A program made the position numbers and the translations under genes. From Clostridium omnivorum (GTDB taxonomy: Bacteria; Bacillota; Clostridia; Clostridiales; Clostridiaceae), in assembly GCF_026012015.1 (NCBI RefSeq), contig NZ_BRXR01000001.1, forward strand, positions 1,024,001-1,088,000: a stretch of DNA of 64,000 bases, in the 5' to 3' direction. Shown here in pieces: positions 16,170 through 26,207 of this stretch (position 1 is the first letter of the stretch; the number at the start of each line of letters is the position of its first letter). Below the pieces are notes generated by a model. It saw only the letters and a program-made list of their open reading frames with translations, was not told the DNA's origin and ran no database searches.

Positions 16170-18488
16170 TCAGTTCTTTAAGTATTTTTCTTCAAATTCA
16201 GAAGCAGGTAAGGGTTTATCAAAAATATAGCCTTGTATTTCATCACATCCAAGTTCTATTAACTTGTCTAACTGTTCATGCTTCTCTACACCTTCTGCTA
16301 TAGTTCTAAGCCCCATAGCCTTTGTCATCATTATTATAGCCTTAATAATCTGCTCATCGCTATAATCATCGCATATTCCATCAATCAACTGCTTTGCAAT
16401 CTTTATTCGATCTATATCAAAACGTTTAATATAACTAAGTGAGGAATACCCAGTTCCAAAGTCATCTATTGATATTAGCACACCTAAACTTGCAAGTGCA
16501 TTAAATAATTCTTCCATTGCTATCTCACTTTTCATGGCACTGCTTTCTGTAATCTCTACGTCTAGCCAGCATGGGCTAACCTTTTTATTCTTAATTGTAT
16601 TTTCAAGGTTTTCCATAAAGTTAATACTATCAACTTGCTTTGGCGAAATGTTTATTCCAATTCTAAGCTGTCTTTTATATTTAGTATTCCAATGATAAAT
16701 CTGATCTAACGCTTTATTTATAACCCAGTACCCTATATCCACAATAGCTCCACACTCTTCAGCAATAGGTATAAATTCACCTGGCGATATAAATCCCTTA
16801 CGAGGGTTTTTCCACCTAAGCAGCGCTTCTGCACCTACTATTTCTTCACTAGGAATGCTAAACTGAGGTTGAAAGTAAAGCTCAAATTCCTTATCATAAT
16901 CTGCCTTTCTTAGTAATAACTCTATTTCATGATTTCGCTGGATCTTCTCACTTATTAGAGAGTTAAAAAAAGCATAATGCTTGCTGTTTTCTGACTTTGC
17001 ATAATACATTGCAATATCTGCATTTTTCATTAGCATGTTTCTATCTACTGCATCCTTTGGATATATTGAAATTCCTATACTAAGCATTACCTTAAACTGA
17101 TATGGCTCAATAATAATAGGTTTATTGCATAACTTTATTATGTCCTCAGCCAATTTAAAAATTAGATATTTTTCAAATTGACCATCCATAGCAATGACAA
17201 ATTCGTCTCCACCTAAACGAGCCAAAAGCATAGAATTATTTTTTAAACTTTTAAGCCTATTAGCTATTTCAATTAATACTTTATCTCCCATATCATGTCC
17301 AAAGGAATCATTTATAGCTTTAAACCTATCCAAATCCATATATAATAATACTACCGTATGATTTCCCTTAGCATTTTTAATCATTTTTTCTAGCTCGTCC
17401 ATAAAATATCTACGATTATTGAGGCCAGTTATAGAATCTTCCCTTGAAATTCTCTCTAACTCACTATTAAGATCTATAAGTTCCTCAGTTCTTATCTTAA
17501 TCTTTCCTTCAAGTGAATCGTTTAGCGATTTTTCTCTCTTTAGTAAAGACTCATTAACTGCAGTGTTTTGTACATATCCACTTAACATTTGATGAAGTAC
17601 TATAATAGAAAAAAACAATAGTGTAACATTCAATTTAAAGGAACCAACTAACAATAATAATAGTGGTGCTAATAACAAGAGCCTTATCTTTGAGCTCTTG
17701 CCTATATTTTCAGGTAATGAGAACTCAATATCCTTAGGATGTTTAGTTGGCTTGTATAACTCAAGTACGCTTGCAAAAGCAAACAACATTAGTGCGAAAA
17801 TAAAAATTACATCTATTAAAGAGTTTGGCTTATAGGTATTATTTAACATCTGATAAGAATTTACTAAATCTGCACCTGTGTACAAAAATACAGAGATTAT
17901 AATTAACTTTAAAGTATCTGAGATTTTTCTTCTTCTAACTGATATAAACATTATAAAAATATTACTTACTGCAATGAAGTCTGTTAATATGTATAAAAAG
18001 ATTGCTAAGTTCTCCGCATCAAATAATAAGGCTGTGCTAAAATTATCTTTAAAAATAATTACCCATAACAAACTGATACCAATAGTCATAGTTGCGATAA
18101 AGTCCAATCCCAATTGAATAATATTCCACTTTCGAAAATAAGTTAAAAAATAAGCTAAAACAGCTGCTGCTATAAAAATATTTGGTATCAAATAGAGATA
18201 GGAAAACATAGTTATTTCTGTAGGGTCGAGTTTCAATACAATTGCATAATAAGCCCATACAAAATCACCTATGCCATAACTTAGGCAAGCCAAAGATAAA
18301 AGCAGCCAGCTAACATGAGTTTCATATGTATTTTTATAAGCATAATAAATATAATAAGCTGAAATAAATAGCAGAATAGGGGATATTATATTGCTCAAAG
18401 TATCCATACCTAGCATACATGTTACATAATAGGCTAGCAGCCCTAAGGCTAAAATTGAACTCCTTACGATAAATTTTCTCTTTTCCAT
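16170..18488 (-). CDS. Membrane GGDEF-EAL protein (cyclic di-GMP turnover)
   Basis: 772 residues: about nine or ten N-terminal membrane helices (1-305), a short coiled linker, a GGDEF domain (about 345-505, motif RLGGDEF) and an EAL domain (about 520-770). The EAL domain looks active: EALLRW, NISPKQ, ITES, DDFGTGYSS, the RIKIAK lysine, AEGVE and QGYIFDKP are all present. The GGDEF domain keeps its signature but lacks an RxxD inhibitory site at the usual place upstream. It could therefore be a diguanylate cyclase free of product inhibition, or act only as a GTP-sensing domain. The signal sensed by the membrane part is unknown. It is monocistronic by appearance. Confidence 0.93.
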   Translation of the reverse strand: MEKRKFIVRSSILALGLLAYYVTCMLGMDTLSNIISPILLFISAYYIYYAYKNTYETHVSWLLLSLACLSYGIGDFVWAYYAIVLKLDPTEITMFSYLYLIPNIFIAAAVLAYFLTYFRKWNIIQLGLDFIATMTIGISLLWVIIFKDNFSTALLFDAENLAIFLYILTDFIAVSNIFIMFISVRRRKISDTLKLIIISVFLYTGADLVNSYQMLNNTYKPNSLIDVIFIFALMLFAFASVLELYKPTKHPKDIEFSLPENIGKSSKIRLLLLAPLLLLLVGSFKLNVTLLFFSIIVLHQMLSGYVQNTAVNESLLKREKSLNDSLEGKIKIRTEELIDLNSELERISREDSITGLNNRRYFMDELEKMIKNAKGNHTVVLLYMDLDRFKAINDSFGHDMGDKVLIEIANRLKSLKNNSMLLARLGGDEFVIAMDGQFEKYLIFKLAEDIIKLCNKPIIIEPYQFKVMLSIGISIYPKDAVDRNMLMKNADIAMYYAKSENSKHYAFFNSLISEKIQRNHEIELLLRKADYDKEFELYFQPQFSIPSEEIVGAEALLRWKNPRKGFISPGEFIPIAEECGAIVDIGYWVINKALDQIYHWNTKYKRQLRIGINISPKQVDSINFMENLENTIKNKKVSPCWLDVEITESSAMKSEIAMEELFNALASLGVLISIDDFGTGYSSLSYIKRFDIDRIKIAKQLIDGICDDYSDEQIIKAIIMMTKAMGLRTIAEGVEKHEQLDKLIELGCDEIQGYIFDKPLPASEFEEKYLKN

Positions 18489-18646
18489 AGCAATCCCCCT
18501 CCTTTAGCCATCCAAAAATATTATCTATTAGTTATATATCGACTAAATATGTATTTTTTTTAGACCTTTATTATATTTATTTTAAGATACTAAAGCATTA
18601 AAGTAATTATTTGGGAACTTTTTCATGTTTTTTTTAAATAAATAAT

Positions 18647-18679
18647 ATAGACTATAAGAAAAAAATTCTCATAGCCTAT
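18647..18679 (-). terminator. Terminator after the chemotaxis gene
   Basis: On the minus-strand RNA two 14-base arms pair fully with two G-U pairs around a U-loop. The G-U pairs would be mismatches on the other strand, so it serves the MCP gene. Confidence 0.7.
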
Positions 18680-18696
18680 TTTTTTATTAATATACT

Positions 18697-20169
18697 TTAT
18701 AAAGCTCTAGATTCTTTTTCTATGTTCTGAATGTATGAGAGCATTTCTTTTGATGAAGCGAGAAGCTGCTCTATTGAGGATGAAATGCATAATATATTAG
18801 AATGACTCTTTGTGTTTTTATTACATAGCGTATCCATAGTTTCCTTAATTGCTGAAGCATATTCTTTAGAGCACTGCACCAAATAAGTAATATTATCTAC
18901 ACGATTTACAATGTCCTTCTGCATTTCAAGCATATTATCAAAATTAATTACTGTTTTTTCTGTCTTTTCTAGTCCTGAGGCAACAATTTTATATGTATCA
19001 GAAATTGAATATACTGCATGATTTACATTATCAGTAATACTATCTAAAAGCTTTCTTATATCTTCTGCAGCTGAGCCTGCTTGTTCTGATAGTTTTCTAA
19101 CTTCCTGAGCTACAACCGCAAAACCTTTTCCAGCCTCTCCTGCCCTTGCAGCCTCAATACTTGCATTAAGCGCTAAAAGGTTAGTCTGCTGTGCAATACC
19201 AGTTATTGTATCAACTACATTTAATATTTCCTTTGCTTTATTCCATAGCTCATAAACTACTTCTTTTGACTTTTCTGTTGAAACTTCAATTTTACGCATT
19301 TCATTTAATGAATCTAGAATTTCACCCTTGCTTTTTTCCGACATAGTAGATATATCCTTTACATAAACCATTATATTTTCTGACTCCTGTACCGTAACAG
19401 CGACCTCATCTACTATTTTATTCACATTTTTATTTGTATTGAAAGCATACTCAACAATATTCCTAGAATCCACTTCTATATCTTGTATTGAACTAGAAAT
19501 TTGTTTTACAGCCAAATTGGATTCATCAGTAATTTGTAAAAGCTGACTAACTGAAGTAGTAAGGTTTTTTGCTGCAATTTCATTTTCTGAAAACCGGTTT
19601 TCTAGATCTCCAAAAATCTTTGCATTAGACAAAAGCATATTATGGGTTCTTTTAGTTAAAGAAATAAAAATAGGAATTAGAATAGCAAACTGAATAATAA
19701 AGCTAACCATATGAAGAGGTATCCATTGATATTCTGCTTGCATTAAAACATGATTATGGGATGCAATAAATTCTCCAATAAGAATAGACGGTATTAATGC
19801 AAAAAAAGTAGTTTTTAGCAGCTTTGCATCAAAATATAGACATGCTATTGCAATGGGTATAAACCAGAAAAATGCACCAGTCATATATATCATTCCAAAA
19901 ATAGTCGTCTGTATTATTATAACTGTAAATACTTCAACATACTTAAAATAACTCATGTTAAGTTTTAAAGCCTTATAGATCAATGGAATAGCACAAACCG
20001 GTATTCCTACAGCACAAAGAGCAATAACAAAATTCCATGGAACAGCTAGAATCTTTAACAAATTAAGAATTATACATACAGGAAACAGAATAAAAAGTGC
20101 ACTATTGATTTTAATAATTATGCCATTTACCTCTTTTTCATTTTTTTCAATAATCTCTGATTTGTTCAT
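18697..20169 (-). CDS. Methyl-accepting chemotaxis-type protein with multipass N-terminus
   Basis: 490 residues. The first 180 or so residues form about six membrane helices with short loops, rather than the usual two helices around a large extracellular sensor. No clear HAMP follows. The C-terminal half is a signalling coiled coil with the conserved hairpin tip ([20 protein letters not shown], then [15 protein letters not shown]). It should signal to CheA/CheW or a related pathway; none is in the window. I chose the ATG at 20169 because GGAG lies seven bases upstream. Longer frames run back into the palindrome at 20202-20244. Confidence 0.9.
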   Translation of the reverse strand: MNKSEIIEKNEKEVNGIIIKINSALFILFPVCIILNLLKILAVPWNFVIALCAVGIPVCAIPLIYKALKLNMSYFKYVEVFTVIIIQTTIFGMIYMTGAFFWFIPIAIACLYFDAKLLKTTFFALIPSILIGEFIASHNHVLMQAEYQWIPLHMVSFIIQFAILIPIFISLTKRTHNMLLSNAKIFGDLENRFSENEIAAKNLTTSVSQLLQITDESNLAVKQISSSIQDIEVDSRNIVEYAFNTNKNVNKIVDEVAVTVQESENIMVYVKDISTMSEKSKGEILDSLNEMRKIEVSTEKSKEVVYELWNKAKEILNVVDTITGIAQQTNLLALNASIEAARAGEAGKGFAVVAQEVRKLSEQAGSAAEDIRKLLDSITDNVNHAVYSISDTYKIVASGLEKTEKTVINFDNMLEMQKDIVNRVDNITYLVQCSKEYASAIKETMDTLCNKNTKSHSNILCISSSIEQLLASSKEMLSYIQNIEKESRAL

Positions 20170-20201
20170 GCTTTGCTCCATCCCCTTAATTATTCCATTT
20201 G

Positions 20202-20244
20202 TAATATAGGTATATGATAGTCGAACTATCATATACCTATATTA
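20202..20244. repeat. 43-bp inverted repeat upstream of the MCP gene
   Basis: Perfect 20-bp arms, beginning TAATATAGG, flank a 3-base CGA centre. It lies 33 bases before the MCP start in a 230-base divergent intergenic region shared with the lipoprotein gene. Function is not known; operator or leader hairpin are both possible. Confidence 0.9.
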
Positions 20245-20399
20245 TACCATGTAAATGTTTTCAGTCAATATCTTCTTAACTTTTATAACTTACCTTTTAA
20301 AAATAAACTTTCATTTCACACAATTTCACACAGTTATTTAAAATTTATACCACAAACAACTTTTATAATAAAAGTATATTAAGAATCGAGGTGATAACG

Positions 20400-20738
20400 T
20401 TGAAAAGAAAATTTATTTTAGGAATAGTAAGCTCACTAACTTTAATTGCCTTGCTATTAACTGGCTGTGCTAACAAGCAAAAGGTATCTAGTGCTTTGAA
20501 GGCTGAAAACACTACATATCAAAGCTCTAATACTTCAGCTAATAATACTGTATCAACAAATAAAGACAGCAAAAGCATTACAGATGATGACTTATTAAAA
20601 TCTACTGGTGATGACTCCTCCACCCAATTAGATTCTGTTGATAGTCAATCTGTACAGCTAAGTTCAGACGAAATAAATGCTCTACTAAATGAAAACACTG
20701 ATTTAAAAAATATATCTTCAAGCTTTAGTGTTAAATAA
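20400..20738 (+). CDS. Small Ser/Asn-rich lipoprotein
   Basis: 112 residues. A signal peptide with a lipobox (LLLTGC) predicts lipid modification and anchoring outside the membrane at Cys23. The mature part is low-complexity, rich in Ser, Thr, Asn and Asp, with no recognised domain. The TTG at 20400 is six bases after GAGGTG and gives the basic MKRK start. A GTG nine bases earlier is inside that ribosome site. It is followed by a secreted protein and a two-component pair in the same direction. A role in envelope sensing is possible but not shown. Confidence 0.75.
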   Translation: MKRKFILGIVSSLTLIALLLTGCANKQKVSSALKAENTTYQSSNTSANNTVSTNKDSKSITDDDLLKSTGDDSSTQLDSVDSQSVQLSSDEINALLNENTDLKNISSSFSVK

Positions 20739-20848
20739 AAAATTAGGAGACTGAACAGTAAGTAATCTTCAGCACCCCTAAGAAATACAGTATGTGTAAC
20801 AATTAATAATTATTTCGAAACTCAAATAAATACAAGGAGGATTATAAA

Positions 20849-21649
20849 ATGAAAAAATTATTATCTGCTTTACTAACAATTTCTCTAATTTCAAGCATGT
20901 CCACAATTGCTTATGCTGAGGGCAATGATACAACTACTCCCGCTCAAACTGTCAAAGCCTCACAAAATGAAACTCTTACACCTGAGCAAAAACAAGCTAG
21001 GGACGCCTTTTTAAAGGTATACTATGACTACATGAATCAGCTTGTTGCACTTAGGCAACAAACACAAGAAGCACAAACTGCTAATAATAACTCAGCTAAA
21101 CAAATAAAGGATAAGCTTAAAGCAAAAACTGCTTTGAGTTCAGACACCGTATCTAAGTTAAAGGATTTAGCAGCTCAAAGAAAGTCATTAGTGGAACAAG
21201 CTAAGCAGCTTCATCAGCAGAGACTTTCACTAAGAACTCAGTATAAAGATGCTGTTAAAGCTAAAGATGTAGATAAAATGAAGAGCATTGAACAGCAAAT
21301 ATTAGATCTTAATAATCAAATTAGCCAGCTTAAAGCTAAGGATGATGCAATCAAGGCTCAGATAGAACCACTAAAAGAACAGCTAAAAAATATAAAAAAC
21401 GCTAACAGTCAGCTAAAAGATAATGTTAAAAATCAGCTAGAGCAAGCTAAAACAATACATGAAACAATTAAAACTCAAGAACAGGAAAAAGCACAGCTTT
21501 GGAATACTTTTAAAGAAAATATAAAGAATAAAGATTATACTGCTGCTGAAACAACATTTAAATCCATAATTGATAAAAAGTCTGCTATTCTTGCCAATAT
21601 TAAACAAAGGGGTACAATACTCAACCAAATATTAGCCTCTTTAAACTAA
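20849..21649 (+). CDS. Secreted coiled-coil protein
   Basis: 266 residues. Signal peptide of about 23 residues ending at AYA. The rest is highly charged, rich in Lys, Gln, Ala and Glu, with extended heptad-like patterns (about 85-235), so mostly coiled coil. No catalytic motif was recognised. AAGGAGG precedes the ATG. The gene sits 110 bases after the lipoprotein gene and 165 bases before the response regulator, with a terminator in between. Like several clostridial secreted coiled-coil proteins it may be surface or stress related, but I cannot assign a function. Confidence 0.8.
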   Translation: MKKLLSALLTISLISSMSTIAYAEGNDTTTPAQTVKASQNETLTPEQKQARDAFLKVYYDYMNQLVALRQQTQEAQTANNNSAKQIKDKLKAKTALSSDTVSKLKDLAAQRKSLVEQAKQLHQQRLSLRTQYKDAVKAKDVDKMKSIEQQILDLNNQISQLKAKDDAIKAQIEPLKEQLKNIKNANSQLKDNVKNQLEQAKTIHETIKTQEQEKAQLWNTFKENIKNKDYTAAETTFKSIIDKKSAILANIKQRGTILNQILASLN

Positions 21650-21681
21650 AACCTTAATAGCTTATCTGCATATTTAATAAT

Positions 21682-21720
21682 AATGCATGACTTTAGAATT
21701 AAATTCTAAAGTTGTGCATT
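21682..21720 (+). terminator. Terminator after the coiled-coil gene
   Basis: AATGCAtgACTTTAGAATT pairs with AATTCTAAAGTtgTGCATT (one internal mismatch pair), followed by TATTTC, 33 bases after the stop. Confidence 0.75.
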
Positions 21721-21814
21721 TATTTCATTACTAAATGCTAAATTATAACTTAATAATTCAATAGCTTATTGTTATAATTATATTGTAAATTCTATTTGGG
21801 GGTGTTTTGCCTAT

Positions 21815-22480
21815 ATGAGTTATGAAATATATTTAGTAGAAGATGAGGAAAATCTCAATGATATATTGAAGTCTTACCTTGAAAATGAGGGATTTCAGGT
21901 TACTTCCTTCTTAAATGGTGAATCGGCTAGAAAGTACATATTCACTCCACCTGATTTATGGGTATTAGATATTATGCTGCCTGACATAGATGGATTTCAA
22001 CTTCTAAAGGAAATAAAGGATAAAGATAAGGATATTCCTGTAATCTTCATATCTGCAAGAGATAAAGACATAGATAGAATTATTGGACTTGAAATGGGCA
22101 GTGATGACTACATTTCTAAACCCTTCATGCCAAGAGAGCTTGTTATTAGAGTTCAAAAGCTTCTAAAAAGAGTTTATGGCACTGAAAAAAGTAAGAATGT
22201 AATAGCAATAGACGAATACTCTATCGACATGGAAAAAAGAATTGTTAAAGACCAACTTGAGGAAGTTATGATGACCTCTAGAGAATTTGATTTACTTGCT
22301 TTGCTCATAAACAAAAAAGGTGGAGCAATTTCAAGAGAGCAGATATTATATGATCTGTGGGGAGATGACTATTTTGGCAGTGATAGAGTGGTTGATGATT
22401 TAGTAAGAAGACTTAGAAAAAAGCTGCCAAAGTTAAAGCTTGAAACTATATATGGTCATGGATACAGACTATTAAATTAG
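21815..22480 (+). CDS. OmpR/PhoB family response regulator
   Basis: 221 residues. Receiver domain (1-118) with acidic pair EDEE, phosphoacceptor Asp in LWVLDIMLPD and the KP switch lysine. C-terminal winged helix (about 130-221) with the usual VVDDLVRRLRKKL recognition helix. It is followed 13 bases later by its kinase gene. A GGGGGTG site precedes the ATG at 10 bases. Targets are unknown; the preceding lipoprotein and secreted protein genes are the nearest candidates. Confidence 0.93.
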   Translation: MSYEIYLVEDEENLNDILKSYLENEGFQVTSFLNGESARKYIFTPPDLWVLDIMLPDIDGFQLLKEIKDKDKDIPVIFISARDKDIDRIIGLEMGSDDYISKPFMPRELVIRVQKLLKRVYGTEKSKNVIAIDEYSIDMEKRIVKDQLEEVMMTSREFDLLALLINKKGGAISREQILYDLWGDDYFGSDRVVDDLVRRLRKKLPKLKLETIYGHGYRLLN

Positions 22481-22493
22481 AAAGGATACATTT

Positions 22494-23873
22494 ATGAAAA
22501 AATTAAAAAATTGGCCCCTTTCAATGCAAATATGGCTTGTATTCACCTCGGTAATCGTAATTATATTTATTTTACTATCCACGTACTTTTCTTTCACTAT
22601 AAGAAAATTTTTTACTGATGAAATGTATAACACCATTGAGATAGCTCAGGAGAATACAATACAAAAGGCTCTAGGAGAAACAGGCTTAAAAGAAGAAGTT
22701 ATAACCGGAGCTGCAAGTAATGATATTCGTGACGTTAAGCATATTAGGCTTAATTTTTCCAATGATGAAGCTAATCTAACAAAGATAGAAAAGTTCGTTC
22801 CTAATAAGGCAAATGCAGAACTCTTTCTTAAAAAGCTGAAAAATCAAGCTGAAGCCCAAACTGTAACTACTAAAAGGTATGTTCAAATAACCGGTTCTGG
22901 AAGAGTGCTTTATGTAATAAGGGTAAATAATGATAAGAAAAAAGGTAATTTTATAGTTTCTTATATGTGGGATACATATAGGAATTCTCTTTCAAGAAAT
23001 TTGCTAAGAAAACTATTTACAACAATGATTATTGCTCTAATAATAAGTCTTATTGCTGCAAAATATTTAGCACAAAAACTAGTAGTACCACTAAGACAAT
23101 TAGAGAATAAGGTAAAGAAGATTGGTATAAAGCAATGGCATGAGAGTATTGATATAGATAGGGATGATGAAATCGGAGAACTTTCAAAGTCAATTGAAGA
23201 GATGCGAAAAGAACTAGTTAAACAGGATGAATATGAGCAGACAATGCTTCAGCAGGTCTCTCATGATTTAAAAACTCCTCTAATGGTAATCAGAAGCTAT
23301 GTAAGGGCTGTTGAAGACCGTATTTATCCAAAGGGTAATTTAGAAAACACTATGAAAGTTATAGATACTGAAGCAGAAAGTATGCAAAAGAGAATAAAAA
23401 ATCTTCTCTACCTTACAAAAATCAGATACATGTCAAAGCATATTAGTGATTTTGGCAAGATAAATATAAACCCTTTAGTTGATAAAGTTGTTAATAGCTT
23501 TATATATAATGAGAAAAAAATAGACTTTGAGCTTAACATAAGCGATATTAAAATATTAGGCGATGAAGAACAGTGGGCCGTTGTTTTTGAAAATATTATA
23601 GATAATCAATTAAGGTATGCAAAGCATATAATTAAAATAAACGTTTATGAAGACAGCACATACCAGTATATAACTATTTACAATGATGGAGAACACATCC
23701 ATCCTGAAAAGCTCCAGACTATTTTTGATACCTTTAACAAGGATAAAGGCGGTAACTTTGGCCTTGGTCTTGATATAGTAAGAAGAATTGTGAGCATGTA
23801 CAATGGTACAATAAAGGCCAAAAATGATGAAATTGGTGTATCCTTTATTATTACTTTGAAAAAAGATAATTAA
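22494..23873 (+). CDS. Sensor histidine kinase
   Basis: 459 residues. Membrane helices at about 12-32 and 175-195 enclose an extracytoplasmic sensor region. Then come HAMP (about 195-245), an H-box VSHDLKTPL with the phosphorylated His, N-box NIIDNQLRYAK, and the G2-box FGLGLDIVRRI. The G1 region (YNDGEHIHPEKL) is divergent. It pairs with the regulator encoded just upstream. The signal is unknown. Confidence 0.92.
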   Translation: MKKLKNWPLSMQIWLVFTSVIVIIFILLSTYFSFTIRKFFTDEMYNTIEIAQENTIQKALGETGLKEEVITGAASNDIRDVKHIRLNFSNDEANLTKIEKFVPNKANAELFLKKLKNQAEAQTVTTKRYVQITGSGRVLYVIRVNNDKKKGNFIVSYMWDTYRNSLSRNLLRKLFTTMIIALIISLIAAKYLAQKLVVPLRQLENKVKKIGIKQWHESIDIDRDDEIGELSKSIEEMRKELVKQDEYEQTMLQQVSHDLKTPLMVIRSYVRAVEDRIYPKGNLENTMKVIDTEAESMQKRIKNLLYLTKIRYMSKHISDFGKININPLVDKVVNSFIYNEKKIDFELNISDIKILGDEEQWAVVFENIIDNQLRYAKHIIKINVYEDSTYQYITIYNDGEHIHPEKLQTIFDTFNKDKGGNFGLGLDIVRRIVSMYNGTIKAKNDEIGVSFIITLKKDN

Positions 23874-23887
23874 TGTATAAAAACTAA

Positions 23888-23916
23888 TTGACATAGTATA
23901 ATTTATATCATATTAT
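23888..23916 (+). promoter_or_regulatory. Promoter of the glnS T-box transcript
   Basis: TTGACA (23888-23893) and TATTAT (23911-23916) with 17-base spacing, just upstream of the T-box leader. Predicted start near 23923. Confidence 0.7.
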
Positions 23917-23948
23917 GATAAAATAAAGCTAATATTTTATTTGACAAT

Positions 23949-24229
23949 GATGAGAAGAGTAAATAGATGTGTTTTTTTACAGAGAGCTCTGGCAGCTGAA
24001 AAAGAGCAAAAAATTATCTATTGAAACAAGCCTCTGAGTCTTACACCGATCCTTTTTAGGGGAGGCTGTGACAGGAGCTCCTGTTATAGAGCTAGGATAT
24101 AAGCATTATAATGATGCCGTATCTGAAGAGGTCAATATGGAAACATATTGATGAAATGGGGTGGCACCACGTGATTAATACTCTCGTCCCCAAGGCTGAA
24201 ATAGTCTTGGGGGTGAGAGTTTTTTATTT
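23949..24229 (+). ncRNA. T-box leader of glutaminyl-tRNA synthetase
   Basis: The leader carries GGGTGGCACCACG (24159-24171), matching the T-box core, and ends in a strong terminator (24181-24219, CTCTC/GAGAG outer stem, then T-run). The bulge sequence TGGC would pair with a tRNA end GCCA, that is discriminator G, as in bacterial tRNA-Gln. A CAA triplet followed by a purine (24027-24029) sits where the specifier loop is expected. Both agree with glutamine control of the gene that follows. The 457-base gap 23874-24331 holds only this element. Confidence 0.93.
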
Positions 24230-24331
24230 TATATAAAATAAAGTAGTAAAATTTAATAGATGATTAAGAAAATTCATGAGCCATAATAGCTAATAATTGT
24301 TGCGAACTCATAACGAAAATAGGAGGGTAAT

Positions 24332-26029
24332 ATGGATAATTTAGATTTAAATCTCACAGAAGAAAGTAATATAAATTTTCTACAAAAGGTAGTTGAAGAG
24401 GACATAGAAAATAATAACTACTCTAGAGACATTTGCACAAGGTTTCCACCTGAACCAAATGGATACCTTCACATTGGAAGCGCTTATGCTATAAATATAA
24501 GCCACTGCATTGCAAAAAAATATAATGGTAAATTTAATTTACGTTTTGATGATACCAATCCTCTAAAAGAAGATATAGAATATGTAAATTCAATTATTGA
24601 GGATATGAAGTGGGCTGGCTTTGATCCTGGTGATAGAATTTTTTATGGCTCCGACTATTCAAGACAAATATATAATTATGCGGTTGAGCTTATAAAAAAG
24701 GGCAAAGCTTATGTTTGTGACCTCTCCTCTGATGAGATAAGGGAATACAGAGGCACATTAACGGAAGGTGGTATAGATAGTCCTTACAGAAATAGAACTA
24801 TAGAAGAAAATCTCGATTTATTTGAAAGAATGAGAAGTGGTGAATTTCCTAATGGTGCTAAGGTGCTTAGGGCAAAAATCGATATGTCATCCCCTAATAT
24901 AAACATGAGAGATCCTGTTATATATAGAATACTCCATACTAGCCATTATAAGACTGGCAATGAATGGTGCATATATCCTATGTATGACTTCGCTCATCCT
25001 CTTCAAGATTACATTGAAGGAGTTACCCACTCACTTTGCTCTATAGAATTTAAAAATCACAGACCTCTATATGAATGGGTTTTAAATGAATTAGATATCA
25101 AGGAACCACCAAAGCAAAGAGAGTTTGGAAGACTTAATTTAACTGGAGTAGTAACAAGTAAAAGGTACTTGAGAGAATTGGTATTTGGTAATTATGTTGA
25201 CGGCTGGGATGACCCAAGACTTGTTACTTTAAAAGGGCTGAGAAGAAGAGGTTTTACCCCTGAAAGTATAGTTAACTTTCTTGAGGAAATAGGAGTTGCT
25301 AAAAGCGAAACTACTGTTGATATCTCTATGCTGGAGCACAGCTTGAGGGATGATTTAAAGCTTAAAGTTCCTTGCGTTATGTCAGTTTTAAACCCTCTTA
25401 AGGTTGTGATTACTAACTATCCAGAAAATGAAAGTGAATTGCTTGAAATCGAAAATAACCCTCAAAACCCAGAGCTTGGAAAAAGAAAAGTTAAGTTCTC
25501 AAGAACACTTTATATAGAAAAAGAGGACTTTATGGAAGAGCCAATAAAAGGCTTCCACAGATTATCTCCAGGTAAAGAAGTCCGTTTAAAAGGAGCATAT
25601 TTTGTAAAATGTAATGAAGTAATTAAGGATGCTTGCACAGGTGAAATTATAGAACTACACTGTAGCTACGATCCAGAGACCAAAAGTGGTTCAGGCTTTG
25701 AAGGACGTAAAGTTAAAGGAACAATACATTGGGTAGATGCTGAAACAGCAATTAATGCAGAAGTTCACCTTTACGATAAGCTATTAGAAGATGAATCTCT
25801 ATTAAAAGATGAATCAAAAACTTGGGAAGATAAGCTTAATCCAAAATCTTTAGTTGTTCTTAAAAATTGCTATGTTGAACCTTGTTTAAAGGATGCTCCT
25901 ATAGAAAGTAAGTACCAATTTATTAGAACTGGATACTTCTGCGTTGATAGTAAATATACTACAGCAGATAAATTGGTATTTAATAGAATTGTTTCTCTAA
26001 AGGATTCTTGGAAAAAGAATAATGGTTAA
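24332..26029 (+). CDS. glnS: Glutamine--tRNA ligase
   Basis: 565 residues. Class I synthetase with the HIGH-type motif [12 protein letters not shown] (about 39-50) and the second signature VVTSKRYL (about 270-277), as in GlnRS rather than GluRS. The C-terminal half (about 340-560) is the two-barrel anticodon-binding region of GlnRS. It charges tRNA-Gln directly. AGGAGGG precedes the ATG, and the T-box upstream matches glutamine. Presence of GlnRS makes the GatCAB route unnecessary for Gln-tRNA, though GatCAB may still exist elsewhere in the genome. Confidence 0.96.
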   Translation: MDNLDLNLTEESNINFLQKVVEEDIENNNYSRDICTRFPPEPNGYLHIGSAYAINISHCIAKKYNGKFNLRFDDTNPLKEDIEYVNSIIEDMKWAGFDPGDRIFYGSDYSRQIYNYAVELIKKGKAYVCDLSSDEIREYRGTLTEGGIDSPYRNRTIEENLDLFERMRSGEFPNGAKVLRAKIDMSSPNINMRDPVIYRILHTSHYKTGNEWCIYPMYDFAHPLQDYIEGVTHSLCSIEFKNHRPLYEWVLNELDIKEPPKQREFGRLNLTGVVTSKRYLRELVFGNYVDGWDDPRLVTLKGLRRRGFTPESIVNFLEEIGVAKSETTVDISMLEHSLRDDLKLKVPCVMSVLNPLKVVITNYPENESELLEIENNPQNPELGKRKVKFSRTLYIEKEDFMEEPIKGFHRLSPGKEVRLKGAYFVKCNEVIKDACTGEIIELHCSYDPETKSGSGFEGRKVKGTIHWVDAETAINAEVHLYDKLLEDESLLKDESKTWEDKLNPKSLVVLKNCYVEPCLKDAPIESKYQFIRTGYFCVDSKYTTADKLVFNRIVSLKDSWKKNNG

Positions 26030-26105
26030 CCACCGTTATATTTGAAGTGTTAATAATCTCTAGCAGCATTTTTATTACACACTTTAACTATAACCTGCTA
26101 TACAA

Positions 26106-26149
26106 AAAGTCCGCCATATCAGTAATAAATCTCTGATATAGCGGGCTTT
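26106..26149 (+). terminator. Terminator after glnS
   Basis: AAAGTCCGC-c-ATATCAG pairs with CTGATAT-a-GCGGGCTTT (one G-U) and is followed by ATTATT. Confidence 0.85.
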
Positions 26150-26207
26150 ATTATTCATAAAAATATAAGACTATTCATTAGTTTTTTACTTTTTAATACT
26201 ATAAAAA

